Positions 7,001 to 16,313 of a DNA stretch of 37,561 nt are shown here, one piece after another (position 1 is the stretch's first letter; each line of letters opens with the position of its first letter). The position numbers and the translations under genes are program-made. The notes beneath the pieces are model-generated. The model was not told the DNA's origin, did not search any database, and saw only the letters and a list, made by a program, of their open reading frames with translations. The DNA comes from an uncultured Rikenellaceae bacterium (GTDB lineage Bacteria; Bacteroidota; Bacteroidia; Bacteroidales; Rikenellaceae). The DNA is taken from the NCBI GenBank assembly GCA_944326945.1, contig CALVFY010000025.1:1-37561 (forward strand). The letters are read 5' to 3'.

Positions 7001-8413
7001 ATGAAGAAATTTATTGATAAGGACTTTATGCTTACCAATGATGCAGCGAAGGAACTGTATCATGAAAGCGCGGAGAATTTGCCGATTATTGACTATCACT
7101 GCCATCTGATCCCGCAGATGATCGCAGACAATTATCAGTTTCGGAATCTGACCGAGATATGGCTGGGAGGAGATCACTACAAGTGGCGTGCCATGCGAGG
7201 CAATGGCGTCCCCGAAGAATATATCACCGGTGGAAAATCCGATTATGAAAAGTTCGAAAAATGGGCTGAAACGGTTCCTTATACCATGCGTAATCCGCTT
7301 TATCACTGGACCCATCTGGAACTTTCCCGCATTTTCGGGATCGATAGGTTGCTGAGTCCGGAAACGGCTCGTGAGATCTATGACGAGTGTAATGCTAAAC
7401 TCCAAACCGAGGAGTTCCGGGCACAGGAGTTGATGAAGCGCTGCAATGTGGAGGTGGTCTGCACGACCGACGATCCGGCTGATTCTCTGGAGTATCATAA
7501 GAAGATCAAGGAGAGTGGTTTCTCGGTGAAGGTGTTCCCCGCATGGCGTCCGGACAAGGCAATGGCTGTGGAGAATCCCGTGGCATATAAAGCCTATATC
7601 GAGAGATTGGGCGAGGCTGCCGGCATGGAGATCAAAAACTACGAAGATCTGTTGCAGGCTTTGCAGAAACGCCATGATTTCTTTGCAGAGATGGGCTGCA
7701 AACTCTCCGATCATGGATTGGAGACCTTCTATGCAGAAGATTACACCGAGAGCGATCTGATGCAGATCTTCGCCAAGGTGATGAGTGGCGTGAAACCTAC
7801 CGAAGAGGAGAATCTCAAGTTCAAGAGCGGTATCCTGTTCGATCTGGCAGTGATGGACGCTGAAAAGGGATGGACACAGCAGTTCCATATCGGAGCAATC
7901 CGTAACAATAATACCCGGATGTTCAAGATTTTGGGCCCTGATACCGGTTACGATGCTATCCACGATGTGCAGTGTGCGGCAGCCGGTCATAAGTTCCTTG
8001 ACCGACTCGATTCGGCCGGCAAATTGGCCAAGACGATCCTTTACAATCTGAATCCCAAAGACAACGAGGTGCTTGCCACAATGGCCTATACTTTCAATGA
8101 CGGAACGGTGCCGGGCAAGATGCAACTGGGTTCGGGATGGTGGTTCCTGGATCAGGAGGACGGTATGCGCAAACAGTTGAATGCCCTTTCGGCTTTGGGA
8201 CTGTTGAGCCGGTTTGTGGGAATGCTTACCGACTCGCGTAGTTTTCTCTCCTATCCTCGTCATGAGTATTTCCGTCGGATTCTTTGCAACGTGATCGGTG
8301 AGGACGTGGAGAGCGGACGTCTGCCCAAGAGCGAAATGAAGTTCCTCTCGAAGATGGTGGCCGACATCTCTTACTACAATGCCAAGAATTATTTCGGTTT
8401 CGATAAAAAATAA
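7001..8413 (+). CDS. uxaC: Glucuronate/galacturonate isomerase
   Basis: The 470-aa cytosolic enzyme interconverts D-glucuronate with D-fructuronate and D-galacturonate with D-tagaturonate, so it is the shared entry step for both sugars. It belongs to the amidohydrolase superfamily: the N-terminal IIDYHCHLIP carries the metal-binding H33-x-H35. The family segments WRAMRGNGVP and HIGAIRNNNTRMF are present, as is LGSGWWFLDQ near residue 370. Length fits UxaC. It is the first gene of the rightward operon and starts with ATG about 85 bases after the predicted transcript start. kdgK follows after 27 bases. Confidence 0.97.
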   Translation: MKKFIDKDFMLTNDAAKELYHESAENLPIIDYHCHLIPQMIADNYQFRNLTEIWLGGDHYKWRAMRGNGVPEEYITGGKSDYEKFEKWAETVPYTMRNPLYHWTHLELSRIFGIDRLLSPETAREIYDECNAKLQTEEFRAQELMKRCNVEVVCTTDDPADSLEYHKKIKESGFSVKVFPAWRPDKAMAVENPVAYKAYIERLGEAAGMEIKNYEDLLQALQKRHDFFAEMGCKLSDHGLETFYAEDYTESDLMQIFAKVMSGVKPTEEENLKFKSGILFDLAVMDAEKGWTQQFHIGAIRNNNTRMFKILGPDTGYDAIHDVQCAAAGHKFLDRLDSAGKLAKTILYNLNPKDNEVLATMAYTFNDGTVPGKMQLGSGWWFLDQEDGMRKQLNALSALGLLSRFVGMLTDSRSFLSYPRHEYFRRILCNVIGEDVESGRLPKSEMKFLSKMVADISYYNAKNYFGFDKK

Positions 8414-8440
8414 GCAAAACTTAAAGCATAGTATTCATTC

Positions 8441-9481
8441 ATGAAAAAAGTCGTAACATTCGGGGAGATCATGTTGCGTTTGGCAACCCCCGGTTATCTG
8501 AGATTCAGTCAGGCTAATGAGTTCACCGCAACTTTCGGAGGCGGTGAGGCCAATGTGGCCGTATCGTTGGCCAATTACGGCATGGAGGCACAATTCGTGA
8601 CCCGTCTGCCCAAAAACGACATTGCTGATGCCTGTGTGAAAGACCTTCACAAGAACGGCGTGAAAACCGACCATGTTGTCTACGGAGGCGACCGTTTGGG
8701 TATCTATTTCCTCGAAACGGGTGCCGTGGCACGTGCCAGCAAGGTGGTTTACGACCGTGCTCACTCCTCGATTGCCGAGATCAAGCCCGGCATGATCGAC
8801 TGGGACGAGGTGCTCAAGGGTGCCGACTGGTTCCACTGGACGGGAATTACGCCTGCCTTGAGCCAGGGTGCCGCCGATGCTTGCTTGGAGGCTATCAAAG
8901 CCGCTAATCGGTTGGGCGTGACTGTTTCCTGCGACCTGAACTATCGTAAGAACCTGTGGAAATACGGCAAGACAGCTGCCGAGGTGATGCCCGCACTCGT
9001 AGAGGGTTGCGACGTGATTCTCGGTAACGAGGAGGATGCTGAAAAGGTATTCGGCATCAAGCCAGAGGGATTCGACGTGACGGCTACTGCCGGCGAGGTG
9101 AATGCCGCTGAATTCGAGAGCGTTTGCACTCAGCTGATGAAGAAATTCCCGCGTGCAAAGAAGGTGATCATCACCTTGCGTGGTTCGATCAATGCCAACC
9201 ACAACACGTGGGGTGGTGTTCTCTACGATGGCAAAACGCTCTATCAGTCGCCTCGTTACGACATTACTCACATTGTGGATCGTGTGGGCGGTGGCGACTC
9301 GTTCATGGGTGGTCTGATCTACGGTTTGCTGACTTATACGGGCGAAGATCAAAAAGCGCTTAACTTCGCTGTGGCCGCATCGTGCTTGAAACATACTATC
9401 TACGGAGATTTCAATCTGGTGACCGTGGCCGAGGTGGAGAACCTGATGAAAGGTGACGGTTCGGGCCGTGTTTCCCGATAG
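8441..9481 (+). CDS. kdgK: 2-keto-3-deoxygluconate kinase (PfkB family)
   Basis: The 346-aa cytosolic enzyme should phosphorylate 2-keto-3-deoxygluconate with ATP to 2-keto-3-deoxy-6-phosphogluconate, the point where both hexuronate branches have merged. Ribokinase-fold motifs are clear: FGGGEANVAVSLANYG (about 32-47) for sugar binding and RVGGGDSFMGGL, in which D286 is the expected catalytic base. The usual GAGD is GGGD here. A segment at about 206-227 looks like an insertion compared with short PfkB kinases. Context between uxaC and eda makes KdgK much more likely than a fructokinase or another sugar kinase. Confidence 0.92.
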   Translation: MKKVVTFGEIMLRLATPGYLRFSQANEFTATFGGGEANVAVSLANYGMEAQFVTRLPKNDIADACVKDLHKNGVKTDHVVYGGDRLGIYFLETGAVARASKVVYDRAHSSIAEIKPGMIDWDEVLKGADWFHWTGITPALSQGAADACLEAIKAANRLGVTVSCDLNYRKNLWKYGKTAAEVMPALVEGCDVILGNEEDAEKVFGIKPEGFDVTATAGEVNAAEFESVCTQLMKKFPRAKKVIITLRGSINANHNTWGGVLYDGKTLYQSPRYDITHIVDRVGGGDSFMGGLIYGLLTYTGEDQKALNFAVAASCLKHTIYGDFNLVTVAEVENLMKGDGSGRVSR

Positions 9482-9500
9482 ATGATCGTAACGGAATTTT

Positions 9501-9532
9501 TTTCGGACCGGATGAAATATGCCGGTCCGAAA
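9501..9532 (+). other. Hairpin between kdgK and eda
   Basis: A perfect 11-bp stem (TTTCGGACCGG with its complement at 9522-9532) encloses 10 bases in the 91-base gap. No T run follows the stem on the plus strand, so it is not a standard terminator. It may stabilise or set a processing point in the operon mRNA. Confidence 0.6.
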
Positions 9533-9572
9533 AGCCGTTTAAAAAAAGGAGCAACTTTAAGGTAAAAATAAA

Positions 9573-10241
9573 ATGGCAAAATTTTCGAAAGTACAGGTCA
9601 TCTCGGCGATGGCCTCCACGGGTATGGTGCCCGTATTTTACAATCAGGATGTCGAGATAGCCAAAAGCGTGGTAAAAGCGTGCTATGAAGGCGGTGTTCG
9701 TGCCTTTGAATTTACCAATCGGGGCGATTTCGCACAGGAAGTGTTTGCAGAATTGGTGAAATTTGCAGCTAAAGAATGCCCCGAAATGATTCTGGGAGTG
9801 GGTTCGGTGGTTGATCCGGCTACGGCTGCACTTTATATTCAATTGGGTGCCAATTTCGTGGTTGGTCCGCTGTTCAATCCCGAAGTGGCCAAGATTTGCA
9901 ATCGTCGTCTGATCCCCTATACGCCCGGATGCGGCTCTGTTTCCGAGATCGGTTTCGCTCAGGAGGCAGGATGCGATATCTGCAAGGTGTTCCCGGCCGG
10001 TAATGTGGGAGGCCCTTCGTTCGTGAAGAACGTGAAAGCTCCGATGCCTTGGTCGATGATCATGGTGACGGGTGCCGTAGAGCCTACCGAGGAGAATCTT
10101 TCGGCTTGGGTGAAGGCTGGAGTGACTTGTGTAGGCATGGGATCGAATCTCTTCCCGAAAGATGTGATCGCAGCCAAAGACTGGAAAGCAATTACCGAGA
10201 AGTGTCGTTTCGCATTGGATATCATTGCCCGTGCGAGATAA
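9573..10241 (+). CDS. eda: 2-keto-3-deoxy-6-phosphogluconate aldolase
   Basis: The 222-aa class I aldolase splits KDPG into pyruvate and glyceraldehyde-3-phosphate in the cytosol. The Schiff-base lysine is K138 in [10 protein letters not shown], and E46 in AFEFTNRG fits the catalytic glutamate position. GVGSVVDP and TPGCGSVSE stand where many family members have GAGTV and a TPSE-type phosphate loop, a mild variation. Length is normal. It sits between kdgK and the transporter, 38 bases before exuT. The same family also splits 4-hydroxy-2-oxoglutarate, but context favours KDPG. Confidence 0.93.
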   Translation: MAKFSKVQVISAMASTGMVPVFYNQDVEIAKSVVKACYEGGVRAFEFTNRGDFAQEVFAELVKFAAKECPEMILGVGSVVDPATAALYIQLGANFVVGPLFNPEVAKICNRRLIPYTPGCGSVSEIGFAQEAGCDICKVFPAGNVGGPSFVKNVKAPMPWSMIMVTGAVEPTEENLSAWVKAGVTCVGMGSNLFPKDVIAAKDWKAITEKCRFALDIIARAR

Positions 10242-10279
10242 GCAAGATAAATCCCTACTTAGACTAAAACTTTATTATA

Positions 10280-11770
10280 ATGAAAAACACCTCTTCAACT
10301 TCAACTAAACTGATGACAAACTGGCGTTGGTGGATGTGCGTGCTGCTTTTCGTCGCCACCACGGTCAATTATCTGGACCGGCAGGTGCTGTCGTTGACCT
10401 GGAAAGACTTCATCGCACCTGAATTCCACTGGACTGACGCCGATTATGGAACCATTACGGCGGTATTCTCTCTGGTCTATGCTCTTTGTATGCTTTTTGC
10501 CGGTCGCTTTATCGACTGGATGGGTACCAAGAAAGGTTATCTGTGGGCCATCGGAGTTTGGTCGGCCGGAGCCTGTTTGCATGCCGCTTGTGGTTGGGCC
10601 ACCATGCATATCGAAGGATTTGAGTCTGTCAAGGCGATGACCTCTGTCGAGGCTGGAACTGCTGTCGCTTTTGCTGTGGCATCGACGAGTGTGTGGCTTT
10701 TCCTGGCTGCCCGCTGTATTCTTGCTTTGGGTGAGGCGGGAAACTTCCCCGCTGCCATTAAAGTGACGGCAGAGTATTTTCCGAAAAAGGACCGTGCTTT
10801 TGCTACATCGATCTTCAATGCCGGTGCATCGGTGGGCGCTCTGGTAGCTCCTGCTTCCATTCCGCTGTTGGCCGAGTACTTCAAGAACAAAGGTGTTGGT
10901 GGTGGTTGGGAAATGTCTTTCCTGATTATCGGTGCTCTGGGCTTCCTGTGGATGGGCTTCTGGATCTTCATGTACGATAAGCCCGAAAAATCGAAACATG
11001 TGAACGAAGCCGAGTTGGAGTATATCCATCAGGACGATGCCGAAACGGCTGCGACCGATGTGAAAGCTCAGACGGGAAAGACGGAGAAGATTATCCCCTT
11101 CTGGCAATGCTTTACGTATCGTCAAACATGGTCGTTTATTGCGGGTAAATTCTTTACCGATGGTGTATGGTGGTTCTATCTGTTCTGGGCTCCGGCCTAT
11201 TTCTCGGATCAATACGGTTACTCTTCCAGCTCGGGAATGGGTATCGCTCTGATCTTTACCCTGTATGCCATCGTGACCGTACTGTCGATCTTCGGCGGTT
11301 ATCTGCCGAAACTCTTTGTCGATCGTAAGGGAATGAACCCCTATGCTGGCCGTATGTTGGCCATGTTGATTTTCGCATTCCTGCCGCTGCCCGCTCTGTT
11401 CGCTCAGAGTGCAGGAACCGTTTCGGTATGGTGGCCAGCCATCATCATCGGTTTGGCTGGTGCGGGACACCAGGCTTGGTCGGCCAACCTGTTCTCGACG
11501 ATCGGTGATATGTTCCCCAAATCGGCCATTGCGACGATTACCGGTATCGGCGGTATGGCCGGTGGTGTGGGATCGTTCCTGATCAACAAGGGGGCCGGTG
11601 CTCTCTTTACTCACTCCGAACAGATGGGTGAGGCTTTCCGCTTCATGGGCTTCGATGGCAAGGAGGCAGGTTATATGATTATCTTCTGCATTTGCGCGGT
11701 GGCTTATCTGGTGGCTTGGGCGATTATGAAGACGTTGGTTCCGAAGTATAAACCCATTGTTTTGGAATAA
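10280..11770 (+). CDS. exuT: Hexuronate transporter, MFS (ExuT type)
   Basis: The 496-aa inner-membrane protein is a 12-helix major facilitator of the anion:cation symporter family and should bring galacturonate and glucuronate into the cell. Family signatures are visible: NYLDRQVLS in the first helix, LGEAGNFPAAIKVTAEYFPK around residues 150-170 with GASVGALVAP after it, GKFFTDGVWWFYLFWAP at the start of the second half, and QAWSANLFSTIGDMFPK near residue 400. A long hydrophilic loop separates the halves (about 235-275). It is in the middle of the uxaC operon. Uptake across the outer membrane must be provided elsewhere, as no SusCD pair lies in the window. Confidence 0.9.
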   Translation: MKNTSSTSTKLMTNWRWWMCVLLFVATTVNYLDRQVLSLTWKDFIAPEFHWTDADYGTITAVFSLVYALCMLFAGRFIDWMGTKKGYLWAIGVWSAGACLHAACGWATMHIEGFESVKAMTSVEAGTAVAFAVASTSVWLFLAARCILALGEAGNFPAAIKVTAEYFPKKDRAFATSIFNAGASVGALVAPASIPLLAEYFKNKGVGGGWEMSFLIIGALGFLWMGFWIFMYDKPEKSKHVNEAELEYIHQDDAETAATDVKAQTGKTEKIIPFWQCFTYRQTWSFIAGKFFTDGVWWFYLFWAPAYFSDQYGYSSSSGMGIALIFTLYAIVTVLSIFGGYLPKLFVDRKGMNPYAGRMLAMLIFAFLPLPALFAQSAGTVSVWWPAIIIGLAGAGHQAWSANLFSTIGDMFPKSAIATITGIGGMAGGVGSFLINKGAGALFTHSEQMGEAFRFMGFDGKEAGYMIIFCICAVAYLVAWAIMKTLVPKYKPIVLE

Positions 11771-11794
11771 CCAATTTTGAAAAATAATCTGAAA

Positions 11795-12610
11795 ATGGCA
11801 AACGAATTATTTAGTGTAAAGGATAAGGTGGTCGTTATTACGGGTGCTGCCGGAATCCTGGGCAATTCGATGGTACATCATTTCGCAGCCGAGGGCGCGA
11901 AAGTGGTGATTCTCGACCGTAATGAAGAGGCCGGCAACAAGTTGGCTGCCGATGTAAAAGCCAAAGGTGGCGAGGTGATATTCCTCTATACCGATGTGCT
12001 GAAAAAAGAGGTTGTGGAGAAAAACTATGGCGATATTATGGCCAAATATGGCCGGATCGACGTATTGATCAACGGCGCTGGTGGTAATATGGCCGGCGCT
12101 ACGATCGCTCCCGACAAGACAATCTTCGATCTGGATATCGATGCAGTGAAAAAAGTGGTGGAACTGAACCTGTTCGGTACGGTTATTCCTACGATGGTTT
12201 TCGCTAAGGCAATGGTTGAACAGAAAGAGGGGTCGATTATCAATATCGCTTCGGAGTCGGCTTTGCGTCCTTTGACCCGTGTGGCCGGTTACGGTGTGGC
12301 CAAAGCTGCCGTGGTGAACTTTACTAAATATATGTGCGGTGAGTTGGCCACCAAGTTCGGTTCGGGTCTGCGGGTGAATGCAATCGCTCCCGGATTCTTC
12401 CTGACCGAACAGAACCGTACGCTGTTGACCAATCCCGACGGAAGCCTCACGCCTCGTTCGCACACGATCCTGGCCCACACTCCTTACGGTCGCTTCGGCG
12501 AACCGGAAGAGTTGCTGGGAACGTTGCAGTGGCTGGCCAGTGATGCTTCGAAATTCGTTTCGGGTACGCTGACTGTGATCGACGGTGGGTTCGATGCATT
12601 CTCGATCTAA
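11795..12610 (+). CDS. SDR oxidoreductase, probable fructuronate reductase (mannonate-forming)
   Basis: The 271-aa protein is a classical short-chain dehydrogenase: TGAAGILG (16-23) binds the nucleotide, NGAG is at 93-96, the serine is near 153-155 and the YxxxK pair is Y166/K170. The C-terminal end keeps [14 protein letters not shown]. In the uxaC operon, directly before uxuA, the missing step is D-fructuronate to D-mannonate, so it probably does the job done in E. coli by the unrelated-fold UxuB. Bacillus also uses an SDR for this step. The ATG at 11795 (MANELF) is preferred to an in-frame TTG at 11777. It begins 24 bases after exuT. A different sugar-acid dehydrogenase role cannot be excluded. 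Confidence 0.8.
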   Translation: MANELFSVKDKVVVITGAAGILGNSMVHHFAAEGAKVVILDRNEEAGNKLAADVKAKGGEVIFLYTDVLKKEVVEKNYGDIMAKYGRIDVLINGAGGNMAGATIAPDKTIFDLDIDAVKKVVELNLFGTVIPTMVFAKAMVEQKEGSIINIASESALRPLTRVAGYGVAKAAVVNFTKYMCGELATKFGSGLRVNAIAPGFFLTEQNRTLLTNPDGSLTPRSHTILAHTPYGRFGEPEELLGTLQWLASDASKFVSGTLTVIDGGFDAFSI

Positions 12611-12645
12611 TCTGTGCGATAAAAAATATTGACAGTATAAACCGG

Positions 12646-12685
12646 GAAGTCCCGCCCTGCCTGATGAGAGGAAAGACGGGACTTC
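12646..12685 (+). other. Hairpin between the SDR gene and uxuA
   Basis: A 9-bp perfect stem, GAAGTCCCG (12646-12654) with CGGGACTTC (12677-12685), encloses 22 bases in the 95-base gap. It is followed by GC, TT and an A run, not T, so it is not a usual terminator. It is the second such intercistronic stem in this operon. Confidence 0.55.
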
Positions 12686-12705
12686 GCTTAAAAAAACAGA
12701 ATATC

Positions 12706-13878
12706 ATGTATCTTTGCAAACAATCCTGGCGCTGGTACGGGCCGAATGATCCCGTGAGTCTGTGGGATATCCGCCAGGCGGGTGCGACCGATGTGGTCAA
12801 TGCCCTGCATCATATTCCCAATGGAGAGGTGTGGACGATCGAAGAGATCGAAAAACGTAAGAAAATGATCGCCGATGCCGGTCTGGTATGGAGCGTCGTG
12901 GAGAGTGTCCCCGTACACGAACATATCAAGACCCAAACAGGCGATTTCCAGAAGTATATCGAAAATTACAAACAGAGTATTCGTAATCTGGCTGCATGCG
13001 GCATCTATGTGGTGACCTATAATTTTATGCCGGTACTCGACTGGACCCGTACGGATTTGGCCTATACGTTGCCCGATGGTTCGAAAGCGCTCCGTTTCGA
13101 GCGTGCTGCTTTTATGGCTTTCGACCTCTTTATTCTGAAACGTCCCGGAGCCGAAAAGGAGTACAGCGAGGCCGATAAAGCCAAGGCAAAAGCCCGTTAC
13201 GATCAGATGACCGAGGCCGACAAGGAGTTGTTGACCCGTAATATGATCGCCGGTCTGCCCGGTTCGGAGGAGAGCTTTACTGTGGAACAGTTCCAGGAGG
13301 CACTCGACCGTTATAAGGATATTGACGCCGAGAAGTTGCGTGCGAATCTGATCTATTTCCTGAAAGAGATTACTCCCGTAGCCGATGAGGTGGGCGTGGA
13401 GATGGTGATCCATCCCGATGATCCCCCCTATCCGATTCTCGGTTTGCCGCGTATTCTCTCGACGGCGGATGATTTTCGTAAACTGATCGAGATGGTACCC
13501 AACAAGTCGAATGGGTTGTGTCTCTGCACGGGTTCGTTCGGTGTACGCAGCGACAACGAGTTGGCTGCCATGATGGAAGAGTTTGGCGATCGGGTGGGAT
13601 TTGTCCATCTGCGCAGTACCAAACGCGATGCAGAAGGAAACTTCTACGAAGCAAATCACCTGGAAGGCGATGTGGACATGTACGGTGTGATGAAGGCACT
13701 GTTGGAATTGCAGCAGCGTCGTAAAGTGTCGATCCCGATGCGTCCCGACCACGGCCATCAGATGGTGGATGACCTGAAGAAGAAGACCAATCCCGGTTAT
13801 TCCTGTATCGGTCGTCTGCGCGGGCTGGCCGAATTGCGTGGATTGGAGATGGGTATTGCCAAGAGTCTGTACAAATAG
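12706..13878 (+). CDS. uxuA: Mannonate dehydratase
   Basis: The 390-aa cytosolic enzyme removes water from D-mannonate to give 2-keto-3-deoxygluconate, closing the glucuronate branch. The N-terminus matches UxuA ([20 protein letters not shown], then [14 protein letters not shown]). The middle has [18 protein letters not shown] and the second half [14 protein letters not shown] and [10 protein letters not shown], all conserved in this TIM-barrel Mn-dependent family. The ATG at 12706 is chosen because homologues begin a few residues before WRWYG. An upstream in-frame ATG at 12664 lies inside the hairpin. It is the last gene of the operon, followed by a strong terminator. Confidence 0.96.
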   Translation: MYLCKQSWRWYGPNDPVSLWDIRQAGATDVVNALHHIPNGEVWTIEEIEKRKKMIADAGLVWSVVESVPVHEHIKTQTGDFQKYIENYKQSIRNLAACGIYVVTYNFMPVLDWTRTDLAYTLPDGSKALRFERAAFMAFDLFILKRPGAEKEYSEADKAKAKARYDQMTEADKELLTRNMIAGLPGSEESFTVEQFQEALDRYKDIDAEKLRANLIYFLKEITPVADEVGVEMVIHPDDPPYPILGLPRILSTADDFRKLIEMVPNKSNGLCLCTGSFGVRSDNELAAMMEEFGDRVGFVHLRSTKRDAEGNFYEANHLEGDVDMYGVMKALLELQQRRKVSIPMRPDHGHQMVDDLKKKTNPGYSCIGRLRGLAELRGLEMGIAKSLYK

Positions 13879-13910
13879 TGCAGGGGTTTCGGCAAGCAAG
13901 CCGATTATTA

Positions 13911-13947
13911 AAACGGAACCGATCCATCAGATCGGTTCCGTTTTTTT
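13911..13947 (+). terminator. Rho-independent terminator of the uxaC-uxuA operon
   Basis: A 14-bp perfect stem, AAACGGAACCGATC (13911-13924) with its complement at 13930-13943, has the 5-base loop CATCA and runs into seven T residues. Confidence 0.92.
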
Positions 13948-14034
13948 GTTTTAAAGAGAGTGCGGTAACTTGATGGAAATGCGATGAATAGGAGTCTTTT
14001 GGGGAGATAATCGAAAAAAATTATGGTTCAGATA

Positions 14035-14064
14035 TTGCCGTTTAATAAAAAAGAGTTAAATTTG
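14035..14064 (+). promoter_or_regulatory. Promoter of tRNA-His
   Basis: TTG (14035-14037) and TAAATTTG (14057-14064) are 19 bp apart, as in Bacteroides promoters. A small stem GCCAGA-GAT-TCTGGC (14076-14090) lies in the 5' leader that would be removed during tRNA maturation. Confidence 0.75.
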
Positions 14065-14096
14065 CACGCTGATTCGCCAGAGATTCTGGCTGCATG

Positions 14097-14170
<74 letters not shown>

Positions 14171-14176
14171 CGCAGA

Positions 14177-14215
14177 GAAAAGAGTCGGGAAAACATTCCC
14201 GACTCTTTTCTTTTT
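14177..14215 (+). terminator. Strong terminator-like hairpin between tRNA-His and the helicase gene
   Basis: A perfect 15-bp stem (14177-14191 with 14196-14210, core AAGAGTCGGGAA) has a 4-base AACA loop and a T5 run. By structure it should stop the tRNA-His transcript. It lies only 15 bases before the helicase ATG, so it may also act as an attenuator in the helicase leader. Confidence 0.88.
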
Positions 14216-14230
14216 AACACCTGTTTGTAT

Positions 14231-16207
14231 ATGAGTGATTTGACGGAATTCGAGGCGCTGGGGCTTTCTGAAACCATGCTCCAGGCAGTGCAGTCCAAAG
14301 GTTTCGAAACCCCTTCTCCGATTCAAAAACTGACCATTCCCGTACTGCTTGGGCAGACAAATGACATCATTGCCCAGGCTCAGACCGGTACGGGTAAAAC
14401 AGCGGCCTTTGGGTTGCCGATTCTCGATCGGTTGCTTCCTTCAAAAGAAGGTGTACAGACGTTGATTCTGGTGCCTACCCGGGAGTTGGCTTTACAGGTG
14501 TCCGAGGAGTTGCTCTCCTTCAATCGGAAAAAACTCTCTATTGCGGCGATCTATGGCGGTGCCTCGATGAGCGAACAGCTGCGGCGTCTGGCCAAAGGGG
14601 TGGATATCGTAGTGGGAACTCCCGGGCGAATTTTGGACCATATTCATCGGGATACTCTCCGTTTGGATCATGTGCGTTATCTGGTGCTGGACGAAGCGGA
14701 CGAAATGCTCAATATGGGATTTATCGAGGATATTGAGCAGATTATCAGTCATGTGGATGAGAAACGGCGGATGTTGTTGTTTTCGGCTACGATGCCCGAT
14801 CGGATTGTGCAACTCGCTCAAAAATATATGCAGGATACGCAGATCCTGAAGGTTGAAGCGAAACAACTGACTGCCGACCTGACTGATCAGATCTATTTCG
14901 AGGTGAGGGAGAGCGATAAATTCGATGCCCTGACTCGGATCATCGATGTGGAATCTGATTTTTATGGAATTGTCTTTTCCCGTACGAAAGTCGGTGTGGA
15001 CGAGCTGGTGAACAGATTGCTCGAGAGGGGATATGCCGTAGAGGGGTTGCATGGTGATGTGTCGCAGGCTCAGAGAGAAAAGGTTCTCCGTAAATTCAAA
15101 AAAAGGCAGGTCAATATTCTGGTAGCTACGGATGTGGCCGCACGCGGTATAGACATCAATAATCTGACTCATGTGATCAACTATTCGCTGCCGCAGGATT
15201 CGGAGAGCTATGTGCATCGGATCGGTCGGACGGGACGTGCGGGGAATCAGGGTACGGCTATTACGTTTATCTCCAGTTCGGAATTGCGCCAATTCGGCTA
15301 TCTGAAGCGCGATTTGAAGACGGAGATCAAACGGGAGACACTCCCCTCACCGCAGGATGTGGTGGCTACGAAACGGGCAAAAGTACAGGAAGATTTGCAG
15401 GAGGTGATCGACAGCGAGAATTATACGGAATATGTCGGAATGGCTCAGGATATTTTGGCCCGAACCTCGCCCGAAGTGGCATTGAGTGCCTTGCTGCGTC
15501 TGGCTTTTAAGAATCAGTTGGAGGAGAGTTATTATCCTGAAATTCGTTCGATTAATGTCGATCGGCGGGGGAAGGCCCGGTTGTTTATCTCTGTCGGCCG
15601 GAAGGATGGGTATGATGCCCGGAAAATGGTCGCACTCCTGAAACGGGAGTGCGGTTTGAACGACAGCAAGATCGACGATGTGAAGATTTTGGACAGTTAT
15701 TCCTTCGTGTCGGTGCCTTTTGCCGATGCCGAATCGGTGGTGCGGAAATTGAATGCCTTGCGAAGAGATTCGCGTCCGGTGGCCGAATTGGCTGCCGATG
15801 GTAAAGGAACAGTAAGAGGTGGAAAAGTCCGTTCGAAGCGCGAAAAATCGGAACAGGAGGAGGTGCAACCCGAAATATGGGAACAGAAGGAGACAAAGTC
15901 AAGCAAAAAGGAGAAGAAGATTTCCGACAGGGACGTTGATCGGAGAAAAAACGGTGTGACTGCACGAAAAAACGAACAGAAGAGGAGCAATCTGTCGGAG
16001 AATGCAGAGCCTTCCTTTACGGTGCCGGTGGATAACAGTGAATTCGATTGGGCGGCTTTTGAAAAGGTCGCCGCCGCAGAGGGTTGGGGGCGAAATTCAC
16101 GTAAAGGTACTCGGACGGTTCGTGTGGGAGAGCGCGGTGCTCAAAAAAAAAGACAAAAAGGAGGCACTTCCGCTAAAGGTGGTGTTAAAAGACGGGGACG
16201 CAAATAG
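14231..16207 (+). CDS. DEAD-box ATP-dependent RNA helicase (DeaD/CshA type)
   Basis: The 658-aa protein has all core motifs: the Q motif (GFETPSPIQ, 24-32), AQTGTGKT (50-57), PTRELA (82-87), TPGR (130-133), DEAD (154-157), SAT (185-187), VATDVAARGIDI (298-309) and HRIGRTGR (329-336). Residues about 437-510 look like the DbpA-type RNA-binding domain. The last 145 or so are low-complexity and rich in Lys, Arg, Gly and Glu, a likely RNA-contact tail. Roles of this group are ribosome assembly and mRNA unwinding, especially in the cold. The ATG at 14231 (MSDLTEFEALG) is chosen because the open frame runs back through the hairpin into the tRNA. No promoter box is seen between the hairpin and the start. 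Confidence 0.95.
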   Translation: MSDLTEFEALGLSETMLQAVQSKGFETPSPIQKLTIPVLLGQTNDIIAQAQTGTGKTAAFGLPILDRLLPSKEGVQTLILVPTRELALQVSEELLSFNRKKLSIAAIYGGASMSEQLRRLAKGVDIVVGTPGRILDHIHRDTLRLDHVRYLVLDEADEMLNMGFIEDIEQIISHVDEKRRMLLFSATMPDRIVQLAQKYMQDTQILKVEAKQLTADLTDQIYFEVRESDKFDALTRIIDVESDFYGIVFSRTKVGVDELVNRLLERGYAVEGLHGDVSQAQREKVLRKFKKRQVNILVATDVAARGIDINNLTHVINYSLPQDSESYVHRIGRTGRAGNQGTAITFISSSELRQFGYLKRDLKTEIKRETLPSPQDVVATKRAKVQEDLQEVIDSENYTEYVGMAQDILARTSPEVALSALLRLAFKNQLEESYYPEIRSINVDRRGKARLFISVGRKDGYDARKMVALLKRECGLNDSKIDDVKILDSYSFVSVPFADAESVVRKLNALRRDSRPVAELAADGKGTVRGGKVRSKREKSEQEEVQPEIWEQKETKSSKKEKKISDRDVDRRKNGVTARKNEQKRSNLSENAEPSFTVPVDNSEFDWAAFEKVAAAEGWGRNSRKGTRTVRVGERGAQKKRQKGGTSAKGGVKRRGRK

Positions 16208-16313
16208 CCGTTTCGGCGCGGGTCCCTGTGACAAAGTGTCAGAAATACTCCTGCGGATTTGACCGCCTGTCGGCTATTTTGTCACAGAAATATGCCAAAA
16301 CCTTTTTGGCATA
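16202..16313 (+). promoter_or_regulatory. Cluster of inverted repeats upstream of groES
   Basis: Three perfect inverted repeats lie between the helicase stop and groES. AAATAGCCG (16202-16210) pairs with CGGCTATTT (16271-16279), CTGTGACAAA (16226-16235) pairs with TTTGTCACAG (16278-16287), and TATGCCAAAA (16291-16300) pairs with TTTTGGCATA (16304-16313). The first two interleave. No CIRCE element (TTAGCACTC-N9-GAGTGCTAA) is present. The best -7-like box is TAAATCTG (16324-16331), one base off consensus. Together they are probably the control region of groESL, by DNA binding or RNA structure. Confidence 0.55.

Noticed and set aside
6995..8263. 422-codon open frame on the minus strand
   Set aside because: It is antisense to uxaC and has no family signature; a shadow frame.
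10301..11614. 437-codon open frame on the minus strand
   Set aside because: It is antisense to exuT, low in hydrophobic residues and without motif; a shadow frame.
12646..12685. Hammerhead-ribozyme-like core (CTGATGA then GAAA) inside the hairpin before uxuA
   Set aside because: There is no stem between CTGATGA and GAAA (only GAG), and no NUH cleavage site with a proper stem I. It is most likely chance.
12688..13899. 403-codon open frame on the minus strand
   Set aside because: It is antisense to uxuA, which is a clear mannonate dehydratase.
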